DNA of 64,000 nt from JADFOJ01 sp041580235 (GCA_041580235.1 JBFGEG010000001.1:62001-126000); one strand, 5' to 3'; shown: positions 1-8,987, counted from the first letter of the stretch. Made by a program: numbers and translations. The notes: generated by a model from the letters alone, not told the origin.

Positions 1-1
1 C

Positions 2-127
2 ACGGAGTTCCTCATCCTGCTCGGTTCGTGGGGTACGTTCCCGGGAGGTCCGCCCGATTTCGACGGCGGCGGCGTGGGCATCACGGACTTCCTGAAGGTG
101 CTCGGGACGTGGGGGCCGTGTCCGTGA
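2..127 (+). CDS. C-terminal end of a dockerin-like-tailed secreted protein (partial)
   Basis: Only the last 41 codons are inside the window; the reading frame runs in from the left edge and stops at TGA 125-127. It encodes two copies of the planctomycete C-terminal motif: TEFLILLGSWG and then FDGGGVGITDFLKVLGTWG followed by PCP. Two proteins at 8988 and 9834 end in the same way, so this is the tail of a third member. The second repeat has Gly where the DxDxDG calcium loop would carry Asp, so it looks degenerate. Nothing can be said about the main domain. Confidence 0.75.
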   Translation, partial: TEFLILLGSWGTFPGGPPDFDGGGVGITDFLKVLGTWGPCP

Positions 128-129
128 GG

Positions 130-145
130 AGGCACGGAGGCACGA
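130..145 (+). repeat. 16-bp repeat AGGCACGGAGGCACGA, copy 1
   Basis: AGGCACGGAGGCACGA lies just after the stop codon of the partial gene. An identical copy occurs at 5575-5590, just after the tricorn homolog, where it leads into a strong hairpin. Within each copy the unit GGCACGGA/GGCACGA is itself repeated. Both copies sit immediately downstream of genes, which suggests a dispersed 3'-end repeat. Confidence 0.5.
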
Positions 146-199
146 GGGGAGGGGCGAACCGACATCGCCCGAAGGCCCGATCCGGGCTATCCTGATGCC

Positions 200-463
200 A
201 TGACCCACGTCATCGGCGAGACTTGCATCGGGACGAAGGACACGTCGTGCGTCGACGTCTGCCCGGTGGACTGCATCCACCCCACCAAGGACGAAGCGGA
301 GTTCGAGGCCGCTACCATGCTCTACATCGACCCCGAGACGTGCATCGACTGCGGCCTGTGCGTGGACGAGTGCCCCGTCCAGGCGATCTTGCCGGAAGAG
401 GACCTGCCCGAGGAGTGGAACAAGTACATCGAGATCAACGCCGAGTGGTACCAGAAGCAGTAG
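200..463 (+). CDS. fdxA: 7Fe ferredoxin ([3Fe-4S][4Fe-4S], FdxA type)
   Basis: An 87-residue soluble electron carrier. Cysteines are at positions 9, 17, 21, 25, 48, 51, 54 and 58. Spacing C9-x7-C17-x3-C21-x3-C25P in the first half and C48xxC51xxC54xxxC58P in the second is that of Azotobacter FdI-type 7Fe ferredoxins. There the first half holds a 3Fe cluster and the second a 4Fe cluster, each borrowing a Cys from the other half. The usual C-terminal extension (PEEWNKYIEINAEWYQ) is present. No ribosome site is evident, and a TATCCT -10-like hexamer ends 6 nt before the ATG, so the mRNA could be leaderless (inference). In mycobacteria fdxA belongs to the DosR regulon, but the GGG-N4-TTCCCC box found at 42-63 kb is absent here. 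Confidence 0.93.
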   Translation: MTHVIGETCIGTKDTSCVDVCPVDCIHPTKDEAEFEAATMLYIDPETCIDCGLCVDECPVQAILPEEDLPEEWNKYIEINAEWYQKQ

Positions 464-484
464 GTACCGGGGGGAAGGAGAAGG

Positions 485-925
485 ATGAGCCGAGATCCGG
501 CCGCGACAACTGATCGGAACACGAAATCCAAGCTGCTGGGTCCGCGTTTCTTCGCGCTCTGCGGGCTGATCGTCATCGTCGCCGGTGGGATCGTGGTTCT
601 TGCCATCTCGCTGCCGGCCCAGGAGAAGTCACCCCCGCCCGCCCGTGCCGGCGTGACCGCCGGCACCACCGGGTCGGGCTCGCCCGATCTGTCGGGGACC
701 CTGGGGACGCCCAAGCCGTGGGAGTACAACGAGCGGACCAACCAGCACTGGGATCCCACGCCCGGCCACCAGCACTGGCACCCCGGTCCCCCGCCCGTCC
801 AGACCGGGGCCGAGGCCACGACCCCCGAGCCATGGTTCTACAACGAGCAGACCGACCAGTACTGGGACCCCGGTCACAATCACTGGCACGACGGGAAGCC
901 GCCGCCGCCTGACCAGCGCCCCTGA
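485..925 (+). CDS. Small single-TM protein with two PW-YNE-HWH repeats
   Basis: A 146-residue protein of unknown function with AAGGAGAAGG directly before its ATG. Residues about 20-45 form one hydrophobic segment (FFALCGLIVIVAGGIVVLAI), so it is probably membrane anchored. The rest, rich in Pro and Gly, would lie outside the cytoplasm and carries two diverged repeats. The first reads PWEYNERTNQHWDP and continues HQHWHPGPPP. The second reads PWFYNEQTDQYWDP and continues HNHWHDGKPPPP. The regular His and aromatic residues could bind metal or a glycan, but that is only a guess. It follows fdxA by 21 nt and may be co-transcribed with it. Confidence 0.7.
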   Translation: MSRDPAATTDRNTKSKLLGPRFFALCGLIVIVAGGIVVLAISLPAQEKSPPPARAGVTAGTTGSGSPDLSGTLGTPKPWEYNERTNQHWDPTPGHQHWHPGPPPVQTGAEATTPEPWFYNEQTDQYWDPGHNHWHDGKPPPPDQRP

Positions 926-937
926 CCCCGTCGGCCG

Positions 938-1669
938 ATGTGCCTGCTGCTCATCTCGTATCGCACCGACCCGGAGGCTCCCGTACTCGTCGCCGCCAAC
1001 CGTGACGAGCGTTTCGACCGCCCGTCACGGCCGCCGCAGTTGCAGCCCGGCCCGCCCCGCGTCGTGTGCGGTGTGGACGAGCGGGCCGGCGGAACGTGGC
1101 TTGGCGTCAACGAGCACGGGCTGCTGGTCGCCGTCACCAACCGTACGAAGTCGAGCGTCCCGGCCGCACCGCGCTCGCGCGGGTTATTGTGTCGCGAGCT
1201 GCTGGCGTGCGGTTCCGCCGACGAGGCGGCGGCACTCGGCTTCGAGGAGCTGTCACGACACGGATACGCCGGCGCCAACTACGTATGCCTCGACGAGAGA
1301 CGCGGCTTCGTCATCCACGGCGGCGACCGGGTCGAGACGCTGTCCATCGAGCCGGGCCTCCACCTCATGACCAACGGCGACCTCGACGACCCCGCCGACC
1401 CGCGGCTGGCCACCGCCCGCCGCCTGCTCGACCCGCCGGCCGGCGTCGCCGGGTTCATCGCCGCCACCGCCCGGATCTGCGGCCATCCGGAGATCGTGGT
1501 GCGAGCCGCTGACCGGGGAACGGTCTCGTCCGATCAGGTGGCCCTCACCGTTCGCCGCGACGAGGCCATCTACCGGCACGCCCCCGGCCCGCCCGACCGG
1601 CAGGCCTACGAGGACCACTCCTGCCTGCTGCACCACGTCCTCGCCCCCTCGGCCGGGACCGTCGATTGA
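938..1669 (+). CDS. NRDE (TANGO2) family protein
   Basis: A 243-residue protein starting Met-Cys, as NRDE/TANGO2 proteins do; the Cys is thought to be exposed as an Ntn-hydrolase-type nucleophile. The family signature AANRDERFDRPS is at residues about 26-37, and TWLGVNEHGLLVAVTNR follows at about 53-70. A further conserved segment is LCRELL. The molecular reaction of this family is not settled; eukaryotic members affect lipid and heme handling. The gene follows the preceding one by 12 nt and lacks a clear ribosome site, consistent with translation coupled to the upstream gene. Confidence 0.85.
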   Translation: MCLLLISYRTDPEAPVLVAANRDERFDRPSRPPQLQPGPPRVVCGVDERAGGTWLGVNEHGLLVAVTNRTKSSVPAAPRSRGLLCRELLACGSADEAAALGFEELSRHGYAGANYVCLDERRGFVIHGGDRVETLSIEPGLHLMTNGDLDDPADPRLATARRLLDPPAGVAGFIAATARICGHPEIVVRAADRGTVSSDQVALTVRRDEAIYRHAPGPPDRQAYEDHSCLLHHVLAPSAGTVD

Positions 1670-1874
1670 TCGGCGGCCCCGGCGGCGAACCGCGGTGCCG
1701 CCGGCGAAGTATGGATAGGATCGTTGGTTGACCTTGGGGGGGATGCCGCCGCCCCAACCCCGCTCGATCCCATCCGCCGCGCCGCGACGCCGGTCGCCGC
1801 CGCGAAATCCACGCTCGCGACGTCGGTATAACCAAAACCCGGAGTCGCCCCATCCACCATGGAGATGGCCAGAG

Positions 1875-4800
1875 ATGACCCAGAAGACGACGCTCGCCAT
1901 GATGCCGCTGCTGATCGCCGCGGGGCTCACGGCCCCCGCTGCCGCTGACATCCAGCCCCACCCCGGCATGCTCCGCTATCCGGACGTGAGCAAGACGCAC
2001 ATCGTCTTCGTCTATGCGAACGATCTCTGGCTCGTGCCACGCGACGGCGGCATGGCGACGCCGCTGGCCAGCCCACCGGGCCAGGAGGAGTTCCCGCGGT
2101 TCAGCCCCGACGGCAGGACGATCGCCTTCGTCGGCAACTATGACGGCAACCGCGACCTGTACACGATCGCGACGGAAGGCGGCGTCCCCACCCGCGTCAC
2201 CCACCACCCGTCGTCCGAGGTGCTGTGCGGATGGACGCCGGACGACCGGCTCATCTTCTATGCACGCGGCCACGGCGGGCTCATGAGACAGACCCAGCTG
2301 CTCACGGTCAGCCCCGAAGGAGGGCTGCCCGAGAAGCTCCCGGTCCCCTACGGCGCCAACGGCGCCATCAGCCCCGACGGCAAGTGGCTCGCCTACACAC
2401 CGCACAGCCGCGATCGTCGCACCTGGAAGCGCTACCGCGGCGGGATGGCCACGGACATCTGGCTGTTCAACCTCGAGGACATGACGGCGCAGAAGATCAC
2501 CGACTGGGAAGGAACCGACTCGCTGCCCATGTGGCACGGCAAGCGGCTGTACTACCTTTCCGACGGCGGGCCGGAGCACCGGCTGAACATCTGGTCGTAC
2601 AACACCGCGACCGGCGCCCGCGACCAGGTCACGACCTTCGAGGACTACGACGTGAAGTGGCCCTCGATCGGACCCGGGCCGACGGGTCGCGGCGAGCTCG
2701 TGTTCCAGAACGGCTCGGACCTGTTTCTCTTCGATCTGCGAACGAACACGGCCCAGGTGGTAGAGGTCACCATCCCCGGAGACCGGCCGTCGATCCGCCC
2801 CAAGCGTGTCGATGCGTCGAAGAACAGCCGCTGGTGGCAGATTTCGTCGACGGGCAAGCGGGCGGTCGTCGAGGCCCGCGGCGACATCTGGACCGCACCC
2901 GCCGAGCACGGCGCGCCCCGCAACCTCACCCGCACGCCCGGCGTCGCCGAGCGCGAGGCGAGCTGGAGCCCCGACGGCCGCTGGATCGCGTACTTCTCCG
3001 ACGCCACCGGAGAGTACGAGCTGTACATCACGCAATCCGACGGCAAGGGCGAGACGAAACAGCTGACGACCGACAGCGCCACGTTCTACTACGACCCGTA
3101 CTGGTCGCCGGACTCGAGCCACATCGCCTTCTCCGACAAGGCGTCACAGCTCTTTGTGCACACGATCGAGACCGGCGAAACGAAGCTGATCGACAAGGAC
3201 CCGTGGGGAATGAACCAGCGGCCGAGCTGGTCGCACGACGCAAGGTGGCTCGCCTATTCGCGTACCGACGACGACAAGCCGATCCCCGCCATCTGGCTGT
3301 ACGACATGAACAGCGGCGAGCACCACCAGGTCACCGGTGGCGTCTTCGCCGATTCAAGGCCGGTCTTCGACCGCAAGGGCGAGTACCTCTACTTCGCCAG
3401 CGGCCGCGAGTTCAGCCCGACGTACTCCGACGTGGACACCACGTTCATCTACCACCAGGGCCAGGTGCTGCTGGCCGTGCCGCTCCGCGCCGACATCAAG
3501 GCGCCGTGGCTGCCCGAAAGCGACGAGGAGACGTGGGACGAGGACGAAACGGATGAGCCCGAAGAGGACGCCGAGGAGACCGACGAGGTCGATGAGGAGT
3601 CCGCCGGCGACGAGGGCGAGCCCGACGCCGACAGGCCCGAAACGGAGCCGGTCGACGACGGTGTCTCCGGGACCTGGGAGGGCACGATGACCGGCGACCA
3701 GATCCCTCCGGGGATGGAGTTTGCTCTCACGTTGTGGCTCGCCCCCGACGGCACCGTCTCCGGCAGCGTCGCCGTTCCCATGGGAACCGGCGAGATCGAG
3801 GGAACCTACGACCCCGCCACGGGCTCGATCGAGGGCACCGTCACCACCGAACAGGGTGATGTGATGGAGCTTCGCATGAAGATCGCGGGCGAGTCGATCA
3901 CCGGGACGGTGTCCTTCCAGGGCACGTTGATCGAGCTCACCGGGCTCCGCACATTGATCGGCGCGGACACCGAAGCCGAAGGCGGCGCCGAGACCGAGAA
4001 GGCGGTGGAAGTGGTGGAGATCGACGTCGAGGGTTTCGAGCGACGGGCGATCCAGCTGCCGGTTCCCCCCGGCAACTTCGGCGACCTCGCCGTCAACAGC
4101 AAGAACCAGCTCATCTACGCGCGGTTCAAGCCCCACGGTACACCCGAAATCATGCTCTTCGACATCACGGACGACAAGAAGCAGGAGAAGTCCGTGGCCA
4201 AGGGAGCCGGCAGCTACGAGCTCTCTGCCGACGGCAAGAAGGTCCTTCTGCTCCGCGGCGGCGGCGGCTCCATCCAGAACGCCGCGACCGGCGCCACGGG
4301 CAAGAACGTGGTCACCGACGGAATGAGCGTGACGATCGATCCTCGCGCCGAATGGAGGCAGATCTTCGTCGAGGCCTGGCGGCTCCAGCGGGACTTCCTT
4401 TACGTGGACAACATGCACGGCGTGGACTGGCCGGCCGTCCGCGACCGCTATGAGAAAATGATCGACGACTGCGTGACCCGCGAAGACGTGAGCTATGTCA
4501 TTCGCGAGATGATCTCCGAGCTCAACATCGGCCACGCGTACTACTTCGGCGGCGACGTCGAGGACCAGCCGAGCGTCAACGTCGGTATGCTCGGCGTGGA
4601 CTGGGAGCTCGACCGGGGCGCGTACCGGATCAAGGGCATCTGTGAGGGCGCAGCCTGGGATGTCGACGCCCGCAACCCGCTGCGGACCTCCGGCATCGAT
4701 GTCGAGCAAGGCACGTACGTGCTGGCCGTCAACGGAATCCCGATGGACACGGGCAAGGACCCGTGGGCGGCGTTCGTGGGTCTCGCCGGCCAGACGATCA

Positions 4801-5567
4801 CGCTCACCGTCAGCGACAAGCCCGAGTACGACGAGGATGCCCGCGACGTCGTGGTGAAGCCGATCCCCAGCGAGGCGGACCTTCGCTACCGCCAGTGGAT
4901 CGAGCACAACCGGGCGTACGTGCAGGAGAAGACCGACGGGCAGGTCGGCTACATCTACGTGCCCGACACCGGTGTCAACGGTCAGAACAACCTCGTCCGC
5001 CAGTATTTCGGTCAGATCGACAAGAAGGCGCTGATCGTCGACGAGCGTTGGAACGGCGGCGGCCAGATCCCCAGCCGGTTCATCGAGATGCTCAACCGCC
5101 CCGTCACCAACTACTGGGCCCGCCGCGACGCCAAGGACTTCAAGTGGCCCCCGGACGCGCACCACGGCCCCAAGTGCATGATCATCAACGGCCTCGCCGG
5201 CTCGGGCGGCGACCTCTTCCCGTGGTTCTTCCGCGAAGCGGGGCTCGGCCCCCTCGTCGGCACCCGCACCTGGGGCGGCCTCGTCGGCATCTCCGGCAAC
5301 CCGTCATTCATCGACGGCGGCCAGATGACCGTGCCCACCTTCGGGTTCTACGAGAAGGACGGCACCTGGGGCGTCGAGGGTCATGGCGTCGATCCGGACG
5401 TCGAGGTCCTCGACGACCCGTCGCTCATGTGCAACGGTGGTGACCCGCAGCTCGACGCGGCCATCGCCCTCATGCTCAAGGCGATCGAGGAGCAGCCCTA
5501 CCTGCCGCCCATGCGGCCGTCGCCCCCCGACCGCAGCGGCATGGGCATTCCCGATACGGATCGTTGA
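1875..5567 (+). CDS. Tricorn protease homolog, exported (S41-type serine peptidase)
   Basis: About 1230 residues. The ATG at 1875 is chosen because it begins a signal peptide (MTQKTTLAMMPLLIAAGLTAPAAA); an upstream in-frame ATG at 1728 adds only Arg/Pro-rich sequence. Residues about 30-500 hold PD40/WD-like propeller repeats (FSPDGRTIAFVG, WSPDGRWIAYFS). An Asp/Glu-rich linker (about 550-596) and a beta-rich domain opening GTWEGTMTGD (about 598-692) are inserted before a second repeat block. A PDZ-like region (about 870-1000) and the tricorn catalytic core follow. Core motifs are VDERWNGGGQIPSRF, NGLAGSGGDLFPWFF with probable nucleophile Ser1110, and GTRTWGGLVGISG. Tricorn trims peptides from larger proteases; this exported version probably works in the periplasm. 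It is followed by a strong terminator. Confidence 0.93.
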   Translation: MTQKTTLAMMPLLIAAGLTAPAAADIQPHPGMLRYPDVSKTHIVFVYANDLWLVPRDGGMATPLASPPGQEEFPRFSPDGRTIAFVGNYDGNRDLYTIATEGGVPTRVTHHPSSEVLCGWTPDDRLIFYARGHGGLMRQTQLLTVSPEGGLPEKLPVPYGANGAISPDGKWLAYTPHSRDRRTWKRYRGGMATDIWLFNLEDMTAQKITDWEGTDSLPMWHGKRLYYLSDGGPEHRLNIWSYNTATGARDQVTTFEDYDVKWPSIGPGPTGRGELVFQNGSDLFLFDLRTNTAQVVEVTIPGDRPSIRPKRVDASKNSRWWQISSTGKRAVVEARGDIWTAPAEHGAPRNLTRTPGVAEREASWSPDGRWIAYFSDATGEYELYITQSDGKGETKQLTTDSATFYYDPYWSPDSSHIAFSDKASQLFVHTIETGETKLIDKDPWGMNQRPSWSHDARWLAYSRTDDDKPIPAIWLYDMNSGEHHQVTGGVFADSRPVFDRKGEYLYFASGREFSPTYSDVDTTFIYHQGQVLLAVPLRADIKAPWLPESDEETWDEDETDEPEEDAEETDEVDEESAGDEGEPDADRPETEPVDDGVSGTWEGTMTGDQIPPGMEFALTLWLAPDGTVSGSVAVPMGTGEIEGTYDPATGSIEGTVTTEQGDVMELRMKIAGESITGTVSFQGTLIELTGLRTLIGADTEAEGGAETEKAVEVVEIDVEGFERRAIQLPVPPGNFGDLAVNSKNQLIYARFKPHGTPEIMLFDITDDKKQEKSVAKGAGSYELSADGKKVLLLRGGGGSIQNAATGATGKNVVTDGMSVTIDPRAEWRQIFVEAWRLQRDFLYVDNMHGVDWPAVRDRYEKMIDDCVTREDVSYVIREMISELNIGHAYYFGGDVEDQPSVNVGMLGVDWELDRGAYRIKGICEGAAWDVDARNPLRTSGIDVEQGTYVLAVNGIPMDTGKDPWAAFVGLAGQTITLTVSDKPEYDEDARDVVVKPIPSEADLRYRQWIEHNRAYVQEKTDGQVGYIYVPDTGVNGQNNLVRQYFGQIDKKALIVDERWNGGGQIPSRFIEMLNRPVTNYWARRDAKDFKWPPDAHHGPKCMIINGLAGSGGDLFPWFFREAGLGPLVGTRTWGGLVGISGNPSFIDGGQMTVPTFGFYEKDGTWGVEGHGVDPDVEVLDDPSLMCNGGDPQLDAAIALMLKAIEEQPYLPPMRPSPPDRSGMGIPDTDR

Positions 5568-5574
5568 GGAAGAG

Positions 5575-5590
5575 AGGCACGGAGGCACGA
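5575..5590 (+). repeat. 16-bp repeat AGGCACGGAGGCACGA, copy 2
   Basis: Identical to 130-145. It lies directly after the stop of the tricorn homolog, and its last bases run into ACACGAAGGCACGAAGGG, the left part of the terminator hairpin at 5596-5624, so the terminator may have been built from such units. Confidence 0.5.
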
Positions 5591-5595
5591 CACGA

Positions 5596-5624
5596 AGGCA
5601 CGAAGGGCCGGTCCCTTCGTGCCT
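5596..5624 (+). terminator. Rho-independent-like hairpin after the tricorn homolog
   Basis: AGGCACGAAGGG (5596-5607) pairs perfectly with CCCTTCGTGCCT (5613-5624) around a 5-nt loop, and CTTTCGT follows. The 12-bp stem lies 29 nt after the stop codon. The 3' T tract is short, so termination efficiency is uncertain. Confidence 0.75.
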
Positions 5625-5781
5625 CTTTCGTCCGGTAAGCGAGCTTCCCGAAAACCCTGGTCGTTACAGCATAGAGAGCCTCCCCCCGAGGCCGCCGGAA
5701 TGACGCCGCGTGTTGGGCGCGCCGAGGCGGCCGGTCGATGGTGCACTGTGCCCGTGCAGGCATTTCGGGAGGGGAGAGAAC

Positions 5782-7059
5782 GTGACAGTGCAGTCTTACC
5801 TGGCGGCTTTCGTGACGCTTCTGGCCATGACCGCCATGGCGGGCGCCGCGCGGATCCACACGGCTGCCGGCGCCGGTGATACGCGTACGGTGCAGCGGGA
5901 GCTCAGCCACGGCGTCCCGGTCGATGCCACCGACGGACGGGGGGCGACACCGCTCATTCTTGCCGCCCGACACGGTCGGGCCGAGTGCGTGCGATACCTG
6001 CTGGACGTCGGCGCCGACGCCGACGCCACTGACCACAGCGGCTACACGGCGCTCATGGCGGCGGCGGCCAACGGCGCCACCGAGTGCGTTCGACTGCTTA
6101 TCCGCGCCGGCGCCGAGCTGGACGCCAGTTGCGACATCGGAGGGACGGCGCTCTCCATCGCCGCGTGGGCCGGGCACCCGGGTTGCGTGGAGCCGCTACT
6201 GCAGGCCGGGGCCTCGGTGAACGTCCGGGACCGCAACGGCTACACGCCCCTGATGATGGCCGCGCTGAGCAGCGCCGAGTGCGTGAACCTGCTCATCAGT
6301 CATGACGCCGACATCAACGCGTCGACGCCGGACGGTCAGACGGTGTCGAGCATCGCGCGGGCGGCGGGCAACAGCGGCGCTCTCGAAGCGCTGCGTGCGG
6401 CCCGCCGATCTCACCGCAACGACGACAACCGCCGGCCGTCGGAGGTGACGCAGGCCGCTCGCGACGGCGACCTCGACCGCCTGCGCACACTCATCGAGTC
6501 CGGCGCTGATCTCGACAGAACGGACGCAGCCGGGGACGCTCCCATCCTCATCGCCGCCCGGGCCGGGCACGGCGACTGTGTCCGCCTCCTGGCCGCTGCC
6601 GGCGCGACCGTCAACACCGTCGGTGCCCGCGGCTACACGCCGCTCATGGCCGCCGCCGCCTACGGTGACGCCGCCACGATGCGCCGGCTGCTGCAATGCG
6701 GGGCGACGATCGACTCCCGCAGCGAGCGGGGGGCGACGGCCCTCATGACGGCCGCCATGAACGGTCACGCCGCGTGCGTGGATCTCCTGCTGGACGCCGG
6801 CGCCGACGTCAACGCGCGGAACCGTCGCGGGTACACCGCGCTCATGGGAGCGGCCCTCAACGGCAACGCCGAGTGCGTCGAGCGGCTCCTGGAGGCGGGG
6901 GCCCGGGTGGACGCCAGGGCGATCGATGGCTCGACCGCCCGGCAGCTCGTCCTCAGCGGGCTCCGCCCCGCCGACGACCAGGACGAGCTCATCATGGACC
7001 TGCTGTCCGGGGCCGGGCTGCCCCACACCGCGGGTGCCGACCCCTCCCAACGCCCCTGA
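5782..7059 (+). CDS. Exported ankyrin-repeat protein
   Basis: About 425 residues from the GTG at 5782, chosen because GGAGGGGAG precedes it by a few bases and it begins a signal peptide (VTVQSYLAAFVTLLAMTAMAGAA). An upstream ATG at 5710 gives a Cys/Arg-rich leader without a ribosome site. About twelve ankyrin repeats follow, for example GYTALMAAAANGATECVRLL. Repeats 1-6 and 7-12 align as two blocks, each opening with an AA.(A/D)GD unit and ending in a degenerate repeat, with an Arg-rich spacer (RRSHRNDDNRRP) between them, which points to internal duplication. Ankyrin arrays bind proteins; the partner is unknown. Export suggests a periplasmic or envelope role. Confidence 0.85.
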   Translation: MTVQSYLAAFVTLLAMTAMAGAARIHTAAGAGDTRTVQRELSHGVPVDATDGRGATPLILAARHGRAECVRYLLDVGADADATDHSGYTALMAAAANGATECVRLLIRAGAELDASCDIGGTALSIAAWAGHPGCVEPLLQAGASVNVRDRNGYTPLMMAALSSAECVNLLISHDADINASTPDGQTVSSIARAAGNSGALEALRAARRSHRNDDNRRPSEVTQAARDGDLDRLRTLIESGADLDRTDAAGDAPILIAARAGHGDCVRLLAAAGATVNTVGARGYTPLMAAAAYGDAATMRRLLQCGATIDSRSERGATALMTAAMNGHAACVDLLLDAGADVNARNRRGYTALMGAALNGNAECVERLLEAGARVDARAIDGSTARQLVLSGLRPADDQDELIMDLLSGAGLPHTAGADPSQRP

Positions 7060-7206
7060 GGGCCCCCCAGCTCGATGGCGGGGCCTTCGCGGCAGCCGCC
7101 GCGGAAACCCGGAAGAGAACAACCTGGACCGTGTCCCGAGAAGTGCACGGGCCCGCGCGCGTGCCGCGGGCCGCCCACTCCCTCTGGACCCGGAAGGAGG
7201 CGCCTG

Positions 7207-8886
7207 ATGACCAGCAGAGCAGGTCACGCAGTGCGCTGGCTGAGCGCGATGACTGTCCTGGCCTTCGCCACCGGCGCAATGGCCGCACCCGGCGCCCCCG
7301 CCCACTCGACCCCTTCAGACCCCGGCGCCCCTCACGTCGACGCCGGCAGCGCCGGCCGCAGCGCCCCGAAACGCGCGGCGAGCCGGCCCAAGAGCCGCCC
7401 GGCGAGCCGCGGCAGTGCCAAGCGGCCGAAGGCACGCCCACCCACGCCCCCACCCCCGTCCACCCGCGGCACCACAAAACGCCCCTCCGGCCCCAAGCGG
7501 GCGACGCCGCCCCGCCGGCCGGCGCCGCGCGAGGCCGGCAAGGGCAAGGCCGATCGCCCGCCGGCGGCGCCGCACCGCGCGCCGCCGCGGACAAAACGCC
7601 CCTCCACTCAGCGCCCCCCGGCGCAACGACCCCCCGCGGGCCCGCGCCCCAGCGCGGACCGGCGCCCTGACCGCCGCGCCGACCGGCCCGGCCGCCGGGA
7701 ACCGGGACCGCCCGGCGGCGACGCCCCGGGCATCCGCCGGCGTTCCGGTCACGACGACCGCTCTCCCGGTGTCACGCGGCGCCGGCTTCCGGACGATGAC
7801 CGCCGCGGGCGGACTCCACCACCGCGGTCCCCGCGAGATCGCGACCGGCCCTCCCAGGGGTCGGGCGATTCGGATCGCCCGTCGATCCAGTCACGCGATT
7901 CGAGCACGCGGAGCTTTGATCGCCTCCCGCGCCGTCCCCGCGAGCCGGGGCCGCGCAGCGGCTCATTCCACCGACTGCCGACCGTGGAGCTGCGGCTGCC
8001 GCAGCACCGCAAGGGACCCGACACACGCGAGCCCGACACACGCAAGCCCGGCGGCCCCCATCGGACGCCGCCCGGGCCCGGTGTCTCGCGGACGCCGCTG
8101 GACCTCGACACACCTCGCGGCACCGCCGACCTCCCGTTGAAGGACGACCGCGTGCGTCCGGGCGACCGCAACCGCGACCGGCACGCGGGCGGTCCGCATC
8201 ACCGCGATCACCACCGCAAGCACCGCTGGTACCGGTACAACCCGTACTGGAAGTACTGCAGCCCGAGCTGGTATCCGGTGTGGTCGTGGTGCCGGTGGTG
8301 GTGGTGGGGACGTCCCTTCTGGTGGTCGTCCACCGCGTACTGCAAGTACGTGCCCTACCACACCCGCTACGACGACCGTGACTCGTGGGCGAGCCCCGTG
8401 ACGCACTCCACCTCGTATTTCATCGCCGATGCCTCTCCGCCGCTGCCCTGCGGCGCGACGGTGGACGAGGCGTGGGCCATGCTCGGCGAGGATCGGATCA
8501 TCGCGGCGTACGACGCCCTGGACTGCCTCGTCGAGCAGGCTCCCGACGACGGGCTCACGCTGGTCGGCTTCGCCCTCGCCGCGGGTCTTCTGGATCAGCA
8601 CGACGAGGCCGTCGACGCCATGCGTGACGCCCTGCGTCTGGATCCGGCGTCGCTGGCGGCGGCCCCGCGCAGCGACGGGCTCGACGCCGTGCTGCTGGGG
8701 CTCGTCGAGCAGTACGACGAGCGGGCCCGCCGCGGCTATGCCGATCTCGACGCCCTGTTCATGGTGGCCGCGTTGCGGTACCTGCTCGGCGACGATCCGG
8801 CCGCCCACTACGCCATCGCCGTCGCCATCACCCTGGGCGACACCGACGCCAGCGCCCGGAACCTGGAGGCCCTCATCGGGCAGTAG
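7207..8886 (+). CDS. Exported Arg/Pro-rich protein with Trp-rich segment and TPR-like C-terminus
   Basis: About 559 residues. The ATG at 7207 follows GGAAGGAGG and opens a signal peptide ending near TGAMAAPGAPA. Residues about 30-330 are low complexity, dominated by Pro, Arg, Ser, Lys and Asp and strongly basic. A striking aromatic segment at about 340-395 contains HRWYRYNPYWKY and WCRWWWWGRPFWW, with several Cys. The C-terminal 140 residues look like one or two TPR-type helical pairs (AAYDALDCLVEQAPDD and HDEAVDAMRDALRLDPASL). Similar domain orders occur in planctomycete proteins of unknown function. A cell-surface or envelope-scaffold role is plausible but not shown. The Arg/Pro part matches high-GC drift, yet the frame stays open with a signal peptide and a folded end, so I regard it as real. 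Confidence 0.72.
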   Translation: MTSRAGHAVRWLSAMTVLAFATGAMAAPGAPAHSTPSDPGAPHVDAGSAGRSAPKRAASRPKSRPASRGSAKRPKARPPTPPPPSTRGTTKRPSGPKRATPPRRPAPREAGKGKADRPPAAPHRAPPRTKRPSTQRPPAQRPPAGPRPSADRRPDRRADRPGRREPGPPGGDAPGIRRRSGHDDRSPGVTRRRLPDDDRRGRTPPPRSPRDRDRPSQGSGDSDRPSIQSRDSSTRSFDRLPRRPREPGPRSGSFHRLPTVELRLPQHRKGPDTREPDTRKPGGPHRTPPGPGVSRTPLDLDTPRGTADLPLKDDRVRPGDRNRDRHAGGPHHRDHHRKHRWYRYNPYWKYCSPSWYPVWSWCRWWWWGRPFWWSSTAYCKYVPYHTRYDDRDSWASPVTHSTSYFIADASPPLPCGATVDEAWAMLGEDRIIAAYDALDCLVEQAPDDGLTLVGFALAAGLLDQHDEAVDAMRDALRLDPASLAAAPRSDGLDAVLLGLVEQYDERARRGYADLDALFMVAALRYLLGDDPAAHYAIAVAITLGDTDASARNLEALIGQ

Positions 8887-8987
8887 TCTCCCCTGCCCGT
8901 CGATTTCCGAGGGGCAGGCTCGGCGACCGCCCCTGACCTGAGGTAGAATGCTCAAGAACCGATAACAGATCGCCGAGGAACAGGACG

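Noticed and set aside
3354..5165. 603-codon minus-strand frame within the tricorn gene
   Set aside because: Antisense shadow; the tricorn reading frame has clear domains and catalytic motifs.
8892..8918. Hairpin CCTGCCC...GGGCAGG after the gene ending at 8886
   Set aside because: Stem only 7 bp with a 13-nt loop and no T run; not convincing as a terminator.
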